DNA of 29,185 bases from positions 1 through 29,185 of the forward strand of contig LRSR01007973.1 of NCBI GenBank assembly GCA_001579985.1, read 5' to 3'. The notes under the pieces are model-generated. The model was not told the origin of the DNA. It saw only the letters and a program-made list of their open reading frames with translations, and made no database searches. The number at the start of each line of letters is the position of its first letter. Position 1 is the stretch's first letter. Source of the stretch: Hypsibius dujardini (Eukaryota > Tardigrada > Eutardigrada > Parachela > Hypsibiidae). Positions 1-12,500 of this stretch are shown piece after piece. The translations under genes were made by a program, and so were the position numbers.

Positions 1-4
1 ATTC

Positions 5-290
5 CGTGCGCACAATGGACCCATTGCGTGCGCACAATGGACCCATTGCGTGCGCAAAATGGGCCCACTGCGTGCGCAAAATGTGCCCATGGCGTGCGCA
101 CAATGTGCCCATTCCGTGCGCACAATGGGCCCATTGCGTGCGCAAAATGTGCCCATGGCGTGCGCACAATGTACCCATTCCGTGCGCACAATGTACCCAT
201 TCCGTGCGCACAATGGGCCCATTGCGTGCCCAAAATGGGCCAACTGCGTGCGCAAAATGTGCCCATTGCGTGCGCAAAATGTGCACATTG
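5..290. repeat. 22-bp minisatellite, 13 units
   Basis: Thirteen back-to-back 22-bp units with no indels, each starting CGTGCGC and ending near CCCATTG. Each unit carries two short dyads, GTGCGCAC and ATGGGCCCAT or point variants of them. The array lies just downstream of the last P450 exon visible here, so it is probably inside that gene's final intron. Because 22 is not a multiple of 3, all three plus frames stay open and give spurious ORFs; these are not genes. Confidence 0.95.
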
Positions 291-331
291 CGGCAATATT
301 TATGGTATGATTCGGTGCAGAGTTTACGCAC

Positions 332-3300
332 CTCTGTCTTTGCCGTCGGGGCAATCCGAAAATTGCGGAGGATATGGACCATGACCATCTTTATTTCGTA
401 GTATGCAAAGCCTGGATAAGATAGAACGACGGTGAGGACACTATCAGCCCATTTTACTTACATTTATCCATAGCGTTGGCAAAACTGGACTAAATGAAAA
501 CTTTCAGTAACAAAAACAATTTCTTGGCTCGAGTTCTTAAAGGACTAAAAAAGCTGTATTAAAATTGTTAATTACTAATAACTGAACGAAAGTGAAACGA
601 ACTGAACTGAAACTGAAATAGTTAAATAGATTTGACTAAAGCCGGAGAGATTATGACTTCGGAGATTAGAAGTTTTAGTTAACTAAAGAAACTAAACCAA
701 AAAATGTTATCAACAATTTTTTAGTTAAGGAAAAATTACAGTTCAAGAGCTTTCTTTTTTTTACTCACGCATGCCGATGCAGTTGCGGGGTCCTTGTCCG
801 AAAGTGTCGAACGTGTAAGGCTTGATGTTTTTCTTATTCTCATACGAGAACCTGTGAATACGAAAAATATGAAAAATGGAATAAATTACTCGTCAAAAAG
901 GGAGAAATTACACTGCTTTTTTATCTAACGGTAATTTTGTATTTAAGTAATATCAGCAAGCTAATTAGTTAAGTAGAATATTTGAGGTTAAGATACGCGT
1001 ACCTTTCCGGGTCGAAAACTTCGGGATTTGGCCAAAATTCGGGATCTCTTTGAATGGCGAAAATAGGAACAGCAATGACACTGCCTTTTTCGATCTTCAG
1101 GCCCTTATACTCCCAGTCCTCGTTGCACTCGCGCTCCGTTCTCGAGACCGGCGGATACAGCCGCAGTGCTTCGTTGACGCACGCGTCGAGGTACTGCATC
1201 TGGGCGATGGCGTCGTAGTCCGGCTCCTCGCGGTCCTGCATCACCTCCTCAATGCTCTGGCGAAGGCGCTCTTGAATGTCGGAATTGACGGCGAGGGAGT
1301 AGGTGAGGAAGGTCAGAGCGCTGGCTGTCGTCTCGAAACCCGCCAGGAAAAACACCACCGCCTGAGCGACGACCTCCTGTTTTGACATACGGAGTCTGCA
1401 TTACAAACGTACAAACGTACAAACGTACAAACGTACAAACATTACAAACGTACAAACGTACAAACGTACAAACGTACAAACATTACAAACATTACTAACG
1501 TTCAAACGTACAAACGTACAAACGTACAAACGTATTCACAGTACAGCTGTGTCGCGGCTACTTTGAGGGGCGCTCTTTGGGTTCTGGTAAAACGCATCAT
1601 ATGAGTCTTGATTGATAGTGGTCACAATACTGTACATCTTAAAGGCATTGTTGGCCGTTTCTATTCATTTCGTCCTCTTCCCAAAGGGAACTTCGGCATC
1701 TTTCCAACGCTTTCCCAGTAATTTCAAGAGTTCAAATTTCACGAAGTGCTTCATGCATGGTTTTTCATTCCCTTTTTTTCGACGTAGCATTAGATAAAAA
1801 AACTGATTTGTTATTAAAAAATATGAAAAGTGTTAAAAGAACACATGTAAATTTTATAATTATTTTATTATGTTCTTCCGCCTTGTATTGTGTCCTCACT
1901 ACGGATATCCGACATACTTGTACAGACTAACACAGTATGTGTACATACAGTCATTGTTCTTCGGTCACGTGCTTTCTACTCCATAAAAAGTAAGTCAAAC
2001 TCCGCCCCCAAATGCACACTTACGGTCAAGCAAACCACACCCACTAATCAATCAAAAACGTCCGTCACTCTAAATAATCAAAACATCAAAACTTTCAGAC
2101 AGCTGTTCGGTGAATTTGAGACAAGTCCCGCAGGCACACATAACATCACTATACAGTAAAATTCATCTAATGTAAACTTCATCTATATGGAATACCTCGT
2201 CTATATTGAACTTTCCTTCTGCACCGATTTCGTCCTATACATATGACATATGGGGGGCGAAACTTAATGTAAATATTCCCTCTATATGGTATGTTGAACA
2301 AATTTCGCAATCAACCATGTAAAACGCACCTCCCCTAAATTGAATTCGACATTTTTCCTTGATAATTTTCGACGAAATCGCTCGTTTCTTACTTTTAATC
2401 TTTCCTGCAAGCCACTGCCGTCTTTATCGGCGCATTGAGCTGCATGTGTTAGTTTTTGTACGTTCTAAATTTGTTCGTTCTATATATATATTTTACATAC
2501 GTTCTAAATTTTGTTAAAATGGCACCGATCGTTGAAATAAAACGCTGGCAAAGGAGCTAATTCTTGTCCAGAAAGTTCAGCTGTTGAGGGATCTCGGTCA
2601 TACGAAACAAAATGCTGCGGTGGCTAAGTACGGAATTTCTACCAGCACTGAGTTTTCCTGGGGGGAATTTCGCCCCCTCCCCGCCCCGCTCCGGGGTGCC
2701 CCTGGGGGCCCCTAGGGGCCCCTAGGGGCCCGTAGGCTAATGTAAATTTCTCGTCTAAGTTGAACAAAAATTTTGGATTTCTGAGGTTTACATTAGACGA
2801 GTTTTACTGTACGTGCGACTTGACAGGGACTTTTCCCAAATAAATTGTGATCATTATCTTTTGCACGATTTGGTTTGCCGTGGGAGACATAAATTCAGCC
2901 TGTCTAGCCAGTGTTTCTGTTAATGACCCAATTGGCCTGCCACAAGAGACAGCGCATGCGCGCATCTGATTGTTGTGCAACCGGAGAAAAATGTGGGGCT
3001 GACTGTACAAATACATGTGTATATTTATACGTCACAAGGTCCAACTATGCAGGAAAAGAAAAACATGTCAGACTTACATCAAGGGACAGCTTATAATTGG
3101 CGTTCGATAGCGACTTTTCGTGTGCAGATCCGACCGAAAGCTCATGTGATATTATATCGGCAGTCTGGTCGGTCACTGTGGCTGGCAGGTCTTCCGAAAT
3201 TGCAGGAGCTTTTTCCAAGCCGTTCGGATCGGCGCTCTTCATCGATTTCAACATGAGTTGGATAAAATCTCTTCGAACCTGCAGGCAAACTAGATGAACA

Positions 3301-5866
3301 AAGCATTTACCGAGTACGGTGTGAGGATCTTACAACGTTCGACTCGGTCCGCAGTTTAATGATCTCATTGATGTTCTTGACGAAAAAGTCAAGGTTCTCC
3401 TTTTTGACCGCGGACATGCCGAGTTTCTTCGCCAGCGGGAGCGCCCATGGGAAAAGAACTATAATAACCAGTAGGTATTGCATGCGTCATTGTGTAATCG
3501 CACCGTCGTAGTTGCCGGAACGATTTTGTGGAACCGGACGCCGCAATTTCGCTTACAAAGTATGATAAAAATTGGATCCAGCAGAGAAAAATTGAAAGCT
3601 TCAGACGCCTTTTTGGTGAAGGCATTTTTCGGGTCGTTTTGCGAGTCAATTTTAGTGCCAAAAAAGGTCGACGCGATGATGTCGAGAGTCACCGTGCGGA
3701 ATAGTCTGTGTTTACAGGAATCATAGAAAGTTCTTCCTAAAAACAGGAGCAACTGCGAAAGATAAATCATTCGGAACTTACTTTTGACCTTCGACGTCGA
3801 CTTGTTCATCGGCTAATTTCCCAAGGTTGGAAACCAGGTTGTCGCAGCATTCATTGATGAGTCCATTCATCTTTATGCAAGGGTAAAAAAAATCTTAAAC
3901 CATCTTACAGATGAGAGACTAAAACCATTTTTTCGGATAACCTCATCTTAAGCTCAAGCATAAATACACAAAATCAAACAAAGGGGCTGATCCGATTTAG
4001 TTTCCATCATTTCTTTCTTCACTCTACGGCATTGCTTTAATCCGTTTCCCGGACAGACCTGCTTTAATCTGCCGGAAGTAAAAGTCGGCGCCAGAACACT
4101 CCTGACATCCTATGAAGGCAAGCGTGAGAGATTGACTTTACAAAATGTAAAAAGAAGAAACAATTACTTTCCATCGCTGGTCGTGTAAGTCGTTGACGGC
4201 GTTGTCCATGAGCGGTCCATTAATGTCGTTATACTGTAACGAGTAATGCTTCAGTACAACCTTAATAAAAGCTTTTTTGTCTTTGTCCGATCAGAAATAC
4301 TCCCACACAGTGTGACATACAAAACTATGTCCTTTCACACATGAAAAAGTCTGAAGGCGCATATTTTGTCCCCCCCCCCCGTGACAAAAACCGTGTATAT
4401 TTGTGTGGGGAAAGATCATGCAGAATATTTTTAGCACCAGGAGTTTATTTGAGGGCGCGGAAGAATTTCCTGTGCACCTTACACAGCACGGACATTTTTC
4501 AAGCCGGTCAATGACGGTTCATTTCCCTCTACAAACCCTCTGTTATTTTTAATTGGAAATAAATCGAACAAAGTTTTGTACTTTAAACCGGGCGAAACGG
4601 GTTAGCCCTAATAACCAATACCATATGAAAATATTTACTTGTACAATTTAGGCACAATCTTACGTTCCGATCCTGAAGCTCCTATTGTTTATCCAATCCA
4701 AAGATTGTTCCAAAATTGGGCCAAAATTGTACCCAAAACCTTAAAACCAGTTCAAAACCGGTTTTGACAGGTTCTGACACCGGAATCAGTCATTTTTTGT
4801 CATATTCTAATAAAAAACACTATTTCCTTCGGAAAGGAATACTTTTGGGACAAAAAAAGTTCAGACTGGGGTGTGGGGATTGATCGTGCACCTCCTGCAA
4901 GGTCTTTTACAGTCTACCGTCTATAGACGGTGGACTGAAAAAAAATGTCTGCGACGGATTTTTAATGTCCTACATTAGGGGTGACATTTTCGTCCGAGAA
5001 TTAGTACCGTAAATGTGTGAGTTTTTGTCCGCCCCAAAATCGCGACACATTAGGGCAGGGCACGTCGAAAACCGGTCTTGCGAAAATTCGCCGGTGCAGC
5101 GATGTTATCTCTTCTGTCGTGTTTGCTGTGTGTGTGTAGTGTGTGAATGCTGTACGAAAACTCACCCGACGGTTCACAAAGTGCGGGAAATCCTTCACCA
5201 TGATGCTTCGTAGCATATTTAAACGTGCAGGCACATCAAACTAATCTGTCACACGGAGGTCTCAGCTGAAATGTGTTGTGATAAAGCGATCGTTTGTTAG
5301 CATGAGTATACCTGGGTCGCTCACTGATAGCACTGGCTTGCCTCCTTCGAAGTATCTGTTCGAAAACGAAAAAACATCTTTTCGACTGCTTCGGGGTCAC
5401 GCTCCTTTGCAGGTAATGAGGAAAAGAAGGCATGTGCTAGTTAGTTCAAACAAAAATTGTATCTACCCGAACTTTCTGCCGTATTTCTTGATGGCGCTGA
5501 TGTCGAACGGTCCCACGCCCAGCTACATTAAATCGCAGGAAAATGTGGAAAATGCACAAGCCTCTCTATGGAGCAAAGATTCCATTTCTGAAATGGGGGA
5601 ATAAAACTTACGCAAATGGTTTGCACGAAGACCCCAAGCAACGGCAACGGACGAGGTCCCGAGATTCCCTTTTTCTTCCAGTACTCATAATTCCGGTGGG
5701 CAATCCTATAGAAAATGCAATAGAGGTATAACAACACACATCTCTAGCAGAAACAAGAGGCACGCTAAATTTTTATAAACTTCATTCCAACATCTCCTTA
5801 TTGAGCTCACCAAGTGTAATACGCGGTGAGACATGCCAAAATCCCCACGATCCATTCCAGCCACAT
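332..5866 (-). CDS. Cytochrome P450 (CYP3-clan-like), C-terminal exon outside window
   Basis: Membrane-anchored heme-thiolate monooxygenase, expected on the ER. Exons on the minus strand, 5' to 3': 5811-5866 (ATG, Kozak-like gcaaaATGTGG, starts [19 protein letters not shown] anchor), 5612-5705 (proline hinge GPRPLPLLG), 5467-5522, 5312-5355, about 5166-5240 ([10 protein letters not shown]), 4168-4233, 4059-4109, 3782-3870, 3557-3705, 3334-3458, 3078-3278, 1003-1395, 769-851, 332-411. Exon 1003-1395 has the I-helix AGFETT, the K-helix EALR and the start of FDPER. Exon 769-851 has the heme-cysteine loop [10 protein letters not shown]. Exon 332-411 ends IAPTAKTE, so only the last 20-30 residues are missing; about 520 aa are visible, normal for the family. 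Phases agree except at two junctions. Between exons 4 and 5, exon 4 ends in phase 1 but exon 5 opens in phase 0. Between 3078-3278 (phase 0) and 1003-1395 (phase 2) a small exon may be unplaced. The 67-residue exon before the I helix is longer than usual. Clan assignment is by resemblance only; substrate unknown. Confidence 0.92.
1401..1535. repeat. Decamer minisatellite (acgtacaaac) next to a P450 splice acceptor
   Basis: Imperfect array of the decamer acaaacgtac with interspersed acaaacatt units. On the coding minus strand it reads gtacgtttgt, is T-rich and contains no AG until the tgcag acceptor at 1396-1397 that opens the I-helix exon of the P450. The array therefore forms the polypyrimidine/branch-point side of that intron. 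Confidence 0.9.
2520..2657 (+). pseudogene. Transposase N-terminal (CENP-B-type helix-turn-helix) fragment
   Basis: Inside the pogo-like element an ATG at 2519-2521 opens [10 protein letters not shown] and soon meets a stop. One frame over, from about 2542, the sequence reads [20 protein letters not shown] and then [13 protein letters not shown]. This has the layout of the CENP-B/pogo N-terminal DNA-binding domain: a charged start, a helix, then a (K/R)-(Y/F)-G-I-S-x-S-T-like turn. A frameshift separates the start codon from the domain, and the rest of the transposase is missing. Confidence 0.65.
2660..2735. repeat. GC-rich direct repeats (ggggcccctag)
   Basis: Short block rich in GGGGCCCCTAG-type decamers, self-complementary, inside the pogo-like element. 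Much more GC-rich than its surroundings and without coding potential. Confidence 0.6.
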
Positions 5867-6415
5867 TTTGCGAATCGCTCTCTAAGAGTTCCAGACAAAA
5901 ACACTCGGCAAATGGCAAATGCGACAACGAAGCGGTACAAGCTTGTGTGTTTATGCTTTGCAAGTTGTCGTCGGCACAGCTGTGCCCGCGCTTTGGCTTC
6001 TCCTAGAAGTACTGCTGATACAGCAGAACAACATGCTGACGTAGAGTCATATAGGTATATTGAGGCCCCGGCAAAATAAATAACAACGAGATACGCAAGG
6101 ACCTTGGCCTTTGCCCTATGTCTGTGTCTGTGCCTATGTCTGTGTCTGTGCCTATGTCTGTGCCTATGTCTGTCTCTGTGCCTATGTCTGTGCTTATGTC
6201 TGTGCCTATGTCTGTGTCTATGTTTGTGCCAATGCCTTTGCCTACGTCTATGTCTGTGTCTGGAGGATATTGAAACATAGACAAATACATATACTGTACA
6301 TCACTCTCATCAAAGCGGTGTACGCGAACGGACAAGGTAGACAACATGTCCTCGTCATACTTTTATGAAGAGATTTTTCACGTAACAGTGAAATGAACAA
6401 CGACGAGTTTTGATT
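5867..6415. other. Spacer between P450 start and evectin 3' end
   Basis: This 549-bp spacer must hold the P450 promoter (right-to-left transcription) and the 3' UTR of the evectin gene. I see no clear TATA box and no canonical AATAAA on the minus strand. The main recognisable feature is the CTGTGY/CTATGT repeat at about 6114-6262. Confidence 0.5.
6114..6262. repeat. Hexamer/dodecamer repeat (tctgtgcctatg)
   Basis: Imperfect tandem array of the hexamers CTGTGT, CTGTGC and CTATGT, often grouped as the dodecamer tctgtgcctatg. It lies about 250 bp upstream of the P450 start codon. It produces a Cys/Tyr/Val-rich spurious ORF on the plus strand and a Thr/Asp/Ile-rich one on the minus strand; neither is a gene. 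Confidence 0.9.
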
Positions 6416-7882
6416 TCAGCAGTGCCAGAACAGCGGCCACAGCATGACCGAGCCTAAGAGGGTGCCGGCGGCAATGCCGCCCAGTGCTCCCAGCGCATAG
6501 TCCGGTCCGCCATAATAGCAGCCAGGAACGTCTACGTAGTACACTTGAGCGATATTTCCCGATGCGGTTTGGTAAACTACAAGAATGAAACTCTTTAATC
6601 TTCATAGCACTGTTGAAAATACGGGATTATTTCCGATCGAAATGTCGGAAGAACGTACTGTATCCTTGGGGTTGATGCCGACCCCCCACGTAGCCTTCCG
6701 GAATGTACACGTAAGTGCCGGGTGGAGGCGGCGGATAGGTCTCCGGAATGACTAACGGAGGGAGGAGATGAGCCTCTGAGAGCGCACGGCGGAGACCCTG
6801 TTCAAAGGAAAACTGCGTGTTCAATGCGGGAAATTCCCGAAAAATCGGCCTTTCCACCGACTGATTGATTCTTTGATTGACAAAAACTGTGGAACATAGG
6901 AAATGCTTTCGACGGTTCGTACCGTTCGGATGCGTCTCGCTTCCTGGAGTGCAGCCACCCAAGCCACTCGGTCGTCCAGGGACTCCGCGGAAAACTGCCA
7001 ATGAGAACCGTGACGAGGAATGACGGCGAAGAGAAAATCCTTCGACAGGCCTTCCGGTGGATTCACATGCTTTCCCTATCACGAGGAATCCGGTTGTTCG
7101 TGACGGAACAAAATATATTTACTTATAGGAAAACAGAACAGAACAAGAACAGAACATAAAAGAACAGAGCAGAAGAGAACAGAACAAAGTTTTAAGAACA
7201 AAACATAATAAGAACAGAACATATTGAGAACAGAACAGAACAAAAACAGAACATATATGAACAGAGTAGAACAGAACAGAACAAAGTTTTAAGAACTAAA
7301 CATAATAAGAACAGAACATATTGAGAACTGAACAGAACAAAAACAGAGCATATAAGAACAGAGTAGAACAGAACAGAACCTAAGAAGTCTTAAGAACAGA
7401 ATTTATAAACCATTTTATTATTTTGTATAAGAACAGAAAGAACAGAACATACAAGAACAGAGCTGAACAGAGCTGAATAGAATGGAACATAAGAGATTTT
7501 TAAGAACAGAATATATATATATATATCAGTAATATTTAAAAAGTATATACACGTATGTGAAAAAAATAAAATTTGAACAAACGCTTTACATACCGGATCT
7601 CCAATACGAATTTCCAGCGTATTGGGCATGAACACGACGTCTTTCGGCTCCGTCGACTGTTCGTTCTTGAAGTAACGTAGTGCGCCGTTCCGGTTGAGGA
7701 CTAGCCACACTTTTTTCCAGTGTTTCAAAATCGAGGCTGAACACGGGAATGGAGAAAATGAATAAGCGACACGGAGACACGGAGACCTGTCAAGAGAAGA
7801 TAACGGAAAAAATCACAATTGGGATACTTCGCTTACTCTGTCGGGAAACCCAGCCACACTTGGCGATGGTCTTGATATCCAT
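6416..7882 (-). CDS. PLEKHB: Evectin / PLEKHB-type PH-domain protein
   Basis: Complete five-exon gene, about 234 aa; vertebrate PLEKHB2 is close to 220. Exons: 7837-7882 (ATG after accaag), 7594-7736, 6923-7075, 6659-6860, 6416-6576 (TGA). Phases 1, 0, 0, 1 fit throughout. The N-terminal PH domain, about residues 8-112, starts GWVSRQ and continues KHWKKVWLVLNRNGALRYF, then MPNTLEIRIGD, PPEGLSKDFLF, and the terminal helix with the conserved Trp in DDRVAWVAALQEARR. Then comes a Pro/Tyr-rich linker (YPPPPPGTYVYIPEGY). The C-terminal Gly/Ala-rich hydrophobic segment, GALGGIAAGTLLGS and MLWPLFW, ends two residues before the stop. This whole order is the evectin plan: a phosphoinositide/phosphatidylserine-binding PH domain plus a C-terminal membrane anchor, acting at recycling endosomes or Golgi membranes. 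The start of exon 4 is the least certain boundary, since several in-frame AGs exist. Confidence 0.9.
7128..7515. repeat. Pentamer (agaac) satellite with higher-order repeat in evectin intron 2
   Basis: Long array of AGAAC pentamers. Superimposed is a higher-order unit of roughly 85-90 bp: the stretch aacaaagttttaagaac recurs with the same following order of variants. The array fills most of the 518-bp intron between the two PH-domain exons and ends in a short (at)n run near 7511-7526. Confidence 0.9.
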
Positions 7883-8621
7883 CTTGGTTTTTGTCTGCAC
7901 AGTTTTCTTCACCAGCCTTTGAAAAAAATATAATAAAATATCACGATTGCTGTACAGCGTGAAAATTAAAAACCTGTTTTAACGCTGAATTTTTTCCTTG
8001 GAAGAGGAAAATGCGCAGCACGATATGCTCATACTCGCACCACATGAAGAGAAAGAAGCACGCGGACTGGTAAACATGCCTTTACTACGCATTTGTGACA
8101 CACCGCACGCTTTCCAGGAAATACAGAGCTACATTTCCCCCTCTGCACCAGGGTGTAGCGAAGAAAAAATGGAAAATCCACTAAAGATTGCGCTATGCGC
8201 CAATCAAATCTTTTGGTGGATCAAATTAAAATGGTGAACTGACTCGCGGCCAATCGCGGGAGAAGCGAATTGGCCACGATTAACAGCAATTTAAAGCCCA
8301 CACTGTCCACCGGTGATCGGATGCCATTTGGTCGAATGGTTCAGCTCGGTTTTATTGAAGTGATCGAGATTTTTTGTTAGCTCGTAGGCGAGTCAAAATA
8401 AAGTTTTCAAATATAATGAATATTATTAGTAGTTCACTTTTAGTCTTCTTTCCCAAATTTTCTCATTTTCTTTATTGTAAATGTTCGCTTTTCCGCGAGT
8501 TCACTTTTCTTCGTTATTTTGGATTTCCGTTGGCTCCCCATTTTCGCTTTCTTGTTTGTTTTTTCTTTGCGTAGTTTTCCTGTTTTCCGAAATGTCAGGT
8601 TGAAGTAAGGGAAGGGAGATA
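7883..8621. other. Evectin upstream region, no gene seen
   Basis: No coding exon supported on either strand; the few short ORFs show no domain or codon pattern I recognise. It should contain the evectin promoter and any 5' UTR exons. Confidence 0.5.
8200..8273. promoter_or_regulatory. Cluster of three CCAAT boxes upstream of evectin
   Basis: CCAAT occurs at 8200-8204 and 8250-8254, and ATTGG at 8269-8273, within 74 bp and about 320-390 bp upstream of the evectin ATG. The last two sit in a near-palindrome (GGCCAATCGC ... GCGAATTGGCC). This fits an NF-Y-type promoter, but the transcription start is unknown. Confidence 0.35.
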
Positions 8622-8845
8622 AAGAACCCCGAGTAATCTGAGTAACCCGAGAACCCCAAGAACCCGGAGAGTCCCGAGAACTCCAAGAACCCGGAGAATC
8701 CCGAGTAACCCGAGAACCCGGAGACCCCCGAGAACCCCAAGTAATCCGAGAAACCCAGAGAACCCCAAGAACCCCGAATAATCCTAGAACCCCGAGAACT
8801 TGGAGAACCCGGAGAGTCCCGAGAACCCCAAGTAATCCGAGTGAA
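8622..8845. repeat. 9-bp minisatellite (gagaacccc)
   Basis: About 24 degenerate copies of a nonamer such as gagaacccc, aagaacccg and gagtaaccc. Because the unit is a multiple of three, the minus strand stays open and reads as GFS/GYS-type repeats; no flanking gene structure supports a real protein. Confidence 0.9.
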
Positions 8846-9505
8846 TTTGGGAATATTATTGTAATAAATTAGAAAGGTGTCCCGGTGGGAGGCAATATGC
8901 AGTCCGTCGGAATGACGGAAGATTGGATGAAGACCTTCTCCGCCCGACCTGCAAGGTTGTAATCATTCCTATGAAACAATTGACAAATAAGTCTTGCGAG
9001 GATGTTTTTGGTGGCCATAGATATTTTCAAGAATCCGAATTTTTTTGGATCGTGAAAAACAAGACTTCAGGAAGTTGTGGACACCAAAGTAGAGGCCGTC
9101 CAAGTGTTAACAAAGAAGTGCTTAGGCGAAATCTGCCGCTTCTAATAGTTCTCTCAAATTTGCTTTTTTAGCAATAAACATTACAGGATCAAAGCAGAAA
9201 AGCGCTACAGAAACCTTGCGGCCAGGTTTGATTGAAATACGTCACGATTCGGCCTTGTTCGCTCTGTCCTGCAGCGTCGGATTGAGGTCGGGAGTCAGGG
9301 GGGGGGGCGGGCACAGCTTCAAAAAAACGTGCCAGAACACCTTTTTTTTCTGGAAAATGTGAAACGCTTTTAAAAAAAACTTGGTGCCATATAAAATTGT
9401 GCCTATAGTAGGAAAGTACGTTTTTGGTGCCTCGGACACAACCGAACTTCCGGCGGGGGGGGGGGGCACGGTGCTTCTTCCACGGTGCTTGCTTCCTCGT
9501 CAGTA
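8846..9505. other. Region downstream of receptor A, no gene seen
   Basis: No exon with kinase-homology or guanylyl-cyclase motifs is visible on the minus strand here. Poly-G runs occur at about 9300-9309 and 9457-9469. Any 3' UTR of receptor A should lie here, but no canonical minus-strand AATAAA was found. Confidence 0.5.
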
Positions 9506-12500
9506 TCACCATAATGCCCTGATATCGGCAAGATCAAGTTCAAGGTGCCACCAGGTTGCGTTACCGGCAAAATGTTCACGCATGAGGGCCTTCCTACAAA
9601 TCGAATAAAACATCCCCGGAATCAAATAATCGTCTAAATGAACTAAATGAAAATTGTTTTGTCATACTTTAATTGTAAAATTTCACAAAATTTCCTCAAA
9701 ATAATGAAGTTGTAACGAGGCAATAAATAGTTCAATCAATCTGTATCAACGGTTGATTGATTGATAATGGCGGTTACAATACTTATTTGATTATTTAAAA
9801 ACTGAAATAAAACGCCTGTTTTGGGCATGCCAGATCATATTTTAAATTGATCTTAACAACATCACAGGCACGAGACAGTTGAACCCTTACCGGAAAACCA
9901 AACAAGCAAATACGCTCAGCACAATCGCCACCGCAATACCGATGCCCATCGCAGTGTTGGCCACGCCACCTGTTTATCATCACGCAGCCCAGATTTGTAT
10001 TTTTTGGGTGTTCTATTAAGTTCGCGGAGGACTTTTGGGTTTTCCAACCTTCCGTGAAGCATTTGGGATCGTCGTTCAGGTACCCGCAAAACGGTCGGTT
10101 CGGTGGCGGATCAGGAGACCCGTTGCCCCAGTCGATAGTTCGTAAGAGGCGCCAATCCCAGCCTTCACCGCGTTGTAAAGCCACCACCTGAAACACACAC
10201 AGCAGAGACTGTTACATTGTCAGTTACTTAAGTTGAGAAGAAATCCATGAGTTCACAATTGGAAATGATTAATTAATTAAGAATGCTTCCCTAGTGCACA
10301 TCTCGTGTAAGAAATTATTTTTTTGCGTACACATAAAAGATGAATAGTCTCCTTAAATTCGTACGTAGAAAGAGCGGCTTCTATGTCACACATTATGTAC
10401 GGCCATGTCGCGTCTGCTGATCCGTCAACGCCCGGATCGCAAAAAAAGGCCTTCTTGTCTGTCATCACTACTCCGCGTCTGGTCATCTCTTAATGCTGTT
10501 AGCATACACGTACTTTAGTACTGTTCTGTATTGGAGCGAGTTCTAATTTATTTGTGAGCATTTCTGTAATCTGTCTTATGTGGACAGCTATGACATATTT
10601 ATGAGCGTTTCTATGCTCTGTCCTGGTGGGTGTTTACGTTGATGTGGCCATTGGTCATTTAATACTTTGTACACGTACTTGTGCATGTACGCTCCCGTAG
10701 CGCTTATATAAGCTCGCGAGTTGCTGTTATGAAAGTATCAGTTTGCATCTCTTTAGTTTCCTCTTCTTTCGTCATAGTAATACGACAAGCGGTCTCCGTT
10801 CGTTGTTCTACTAGTATAATAGGGTCGATTTAATAAGTCTGGTTAGTTACCGCGTCAGCCACCACAAAAAGTACCAAGTACCAAAGAAATAACCAGATCA
10901 TATGATCTAATACAGCTTTGTTTTGAATGTTAAAAGTGTCAGCCTCTTTGGGGAAGGGAAATGTGATTTGTCTTACTGACAAATGTTTCATATTTTCTTT
11001 GTTTAAAAATGCGCGCCAAACGTGAACTGGTTATAACAGTGTGTCTTCCACGAAACTTTGCGCGCTTTTAACATGAATCTTCCTTTTGTTTGCCCTCTTG
11101 TGTCATTACTTTCACTTGCTCTAGCCGATTTGGGGTGAAATTGAGTCGCTGTGTGCGTCTGTGCGAAAGCATAAAGTGTAAAACAGCAAAAGGGAAGGCA
11201 TGGGCAGAGCGGCGTCCTTCCCTGGTCTTAAAGAAGGCATACATGCTCTACATACTCCCACATACGAACACACGAGTGCACTATAATATATGTTTTAATT
11301 TCTATGATTTTTCGTTTATATTAATTTCAGTTTAGTTCATCAGTTTAAGTTCAGTTCATCGATGTGTTCTTACCTCCCATTCACCAGTTGCAAAGTTCAA
11401 GTCTGAAACGGCCAGATCGACTCGTCGCAGACCACTCCCGTCTATGTATAACTTTCCCAAGTCGGTCACGAATGTGCGGTTTAAGATTCGGTCTGCGAGC
11501 CTCTTTCCACTGAGCTCATCAATCCTCAGCAGCTCACTCGATATAGTTTCGTTCAACACCTTCAGAGCGTCAGGATACTTCAAGGTATTTTCATCAATCT
11601 AGCTGTTTGAAATTTCTTACCATTCCGAAGATCATGAAAGACTCGTACAGTCCAATCAGGTATGGGTTCACCTATAACGGATCGGTTCCAGGTCAGACAG
11701 GGATAGACTCAACAGGGGCTTGTTTAGGGCCCTGATAAGTCGGAACTAGGACCCCTGATAGTAGGATCAGGGGGTGGGCAAGTGGGCATAATGCAATTTT
11801 TCAAGATTGAATATAGAATTCGACATCGTGTTCCTGATCAATTTGCAGCTTATGGGATGGAGGGGAAGGGTCTGCTTTCCAGTCTCCCCCCCCGGGGGGG
11901 GGGGAAACATTCAATGCATTCAATGATAAGGGACCGTATTGACCATGACAAACAGCAACTTGGATCGAAAAACTGAAATTTTTAAGATGATCTGAAATCC
12001 CAATGGGCGCATTGAAAATCAGACCCCCAGACGCGCAAAAGTTTTATTACGATCAGGAACAAAAGACTGAGGTTTGAGTTTAACCTTTAACAACCTTAAG
12101 AAATTGCATATTGCCACTTTGCTCAACTCCTGGCCCTACCATGAGTCAGGACACAGGGGCTCCAGCAGAAGTAGAGGTCGGAACCAGCTCACGTGGTTGG
12201 GGCAGAAATGGGTCTAGAGGCAAAGTATTGTCTTGCAAAACTCAATCTTGTATTCGGCGCTTGGTTCCTGGTCATGTTTACATTTGTGGGGTCTGAAGGT
12301 CAAAGTTCCAGGGCAACTTGGAATTTCAGAAATTTTCCCAAAAATTCAGGTTTTGGATCAGATTTATACTTTTTGTTGCTCAGCCTAAATTCGATGTCAA
12401 GGCCTACGTACTTGTGATGTTTGAAAAAATGTTCGAAGATAATGAAGAGATTGTTTGAACTCGGTTTCAAAACAGGTTTTTAAAAAATACTTGTTAGTGT

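Larger units (their letters stand above)
2154..2809. mobile_element. pogo/Tigger-like DNA transposon remnant (656 bp)
   Basis: Terminal inverted repeats of 24 bp (2154-2177 and 2786-2809) beginning CAGTAAAA match at 22 of 24 positions and are flanked on both sides by TA (2152-2153 and 2810-2811), the target duplication of Tc1/mariner/pogo elements. The CAGTA start and the internal helix-turn-helix remnant point to the pogo/Tigger branch. The element sits in a P450 intron. At 656 bp it is too short for a complete transposase and has an internal GC-rich block at about 2660-2735. Confidence 0.85.
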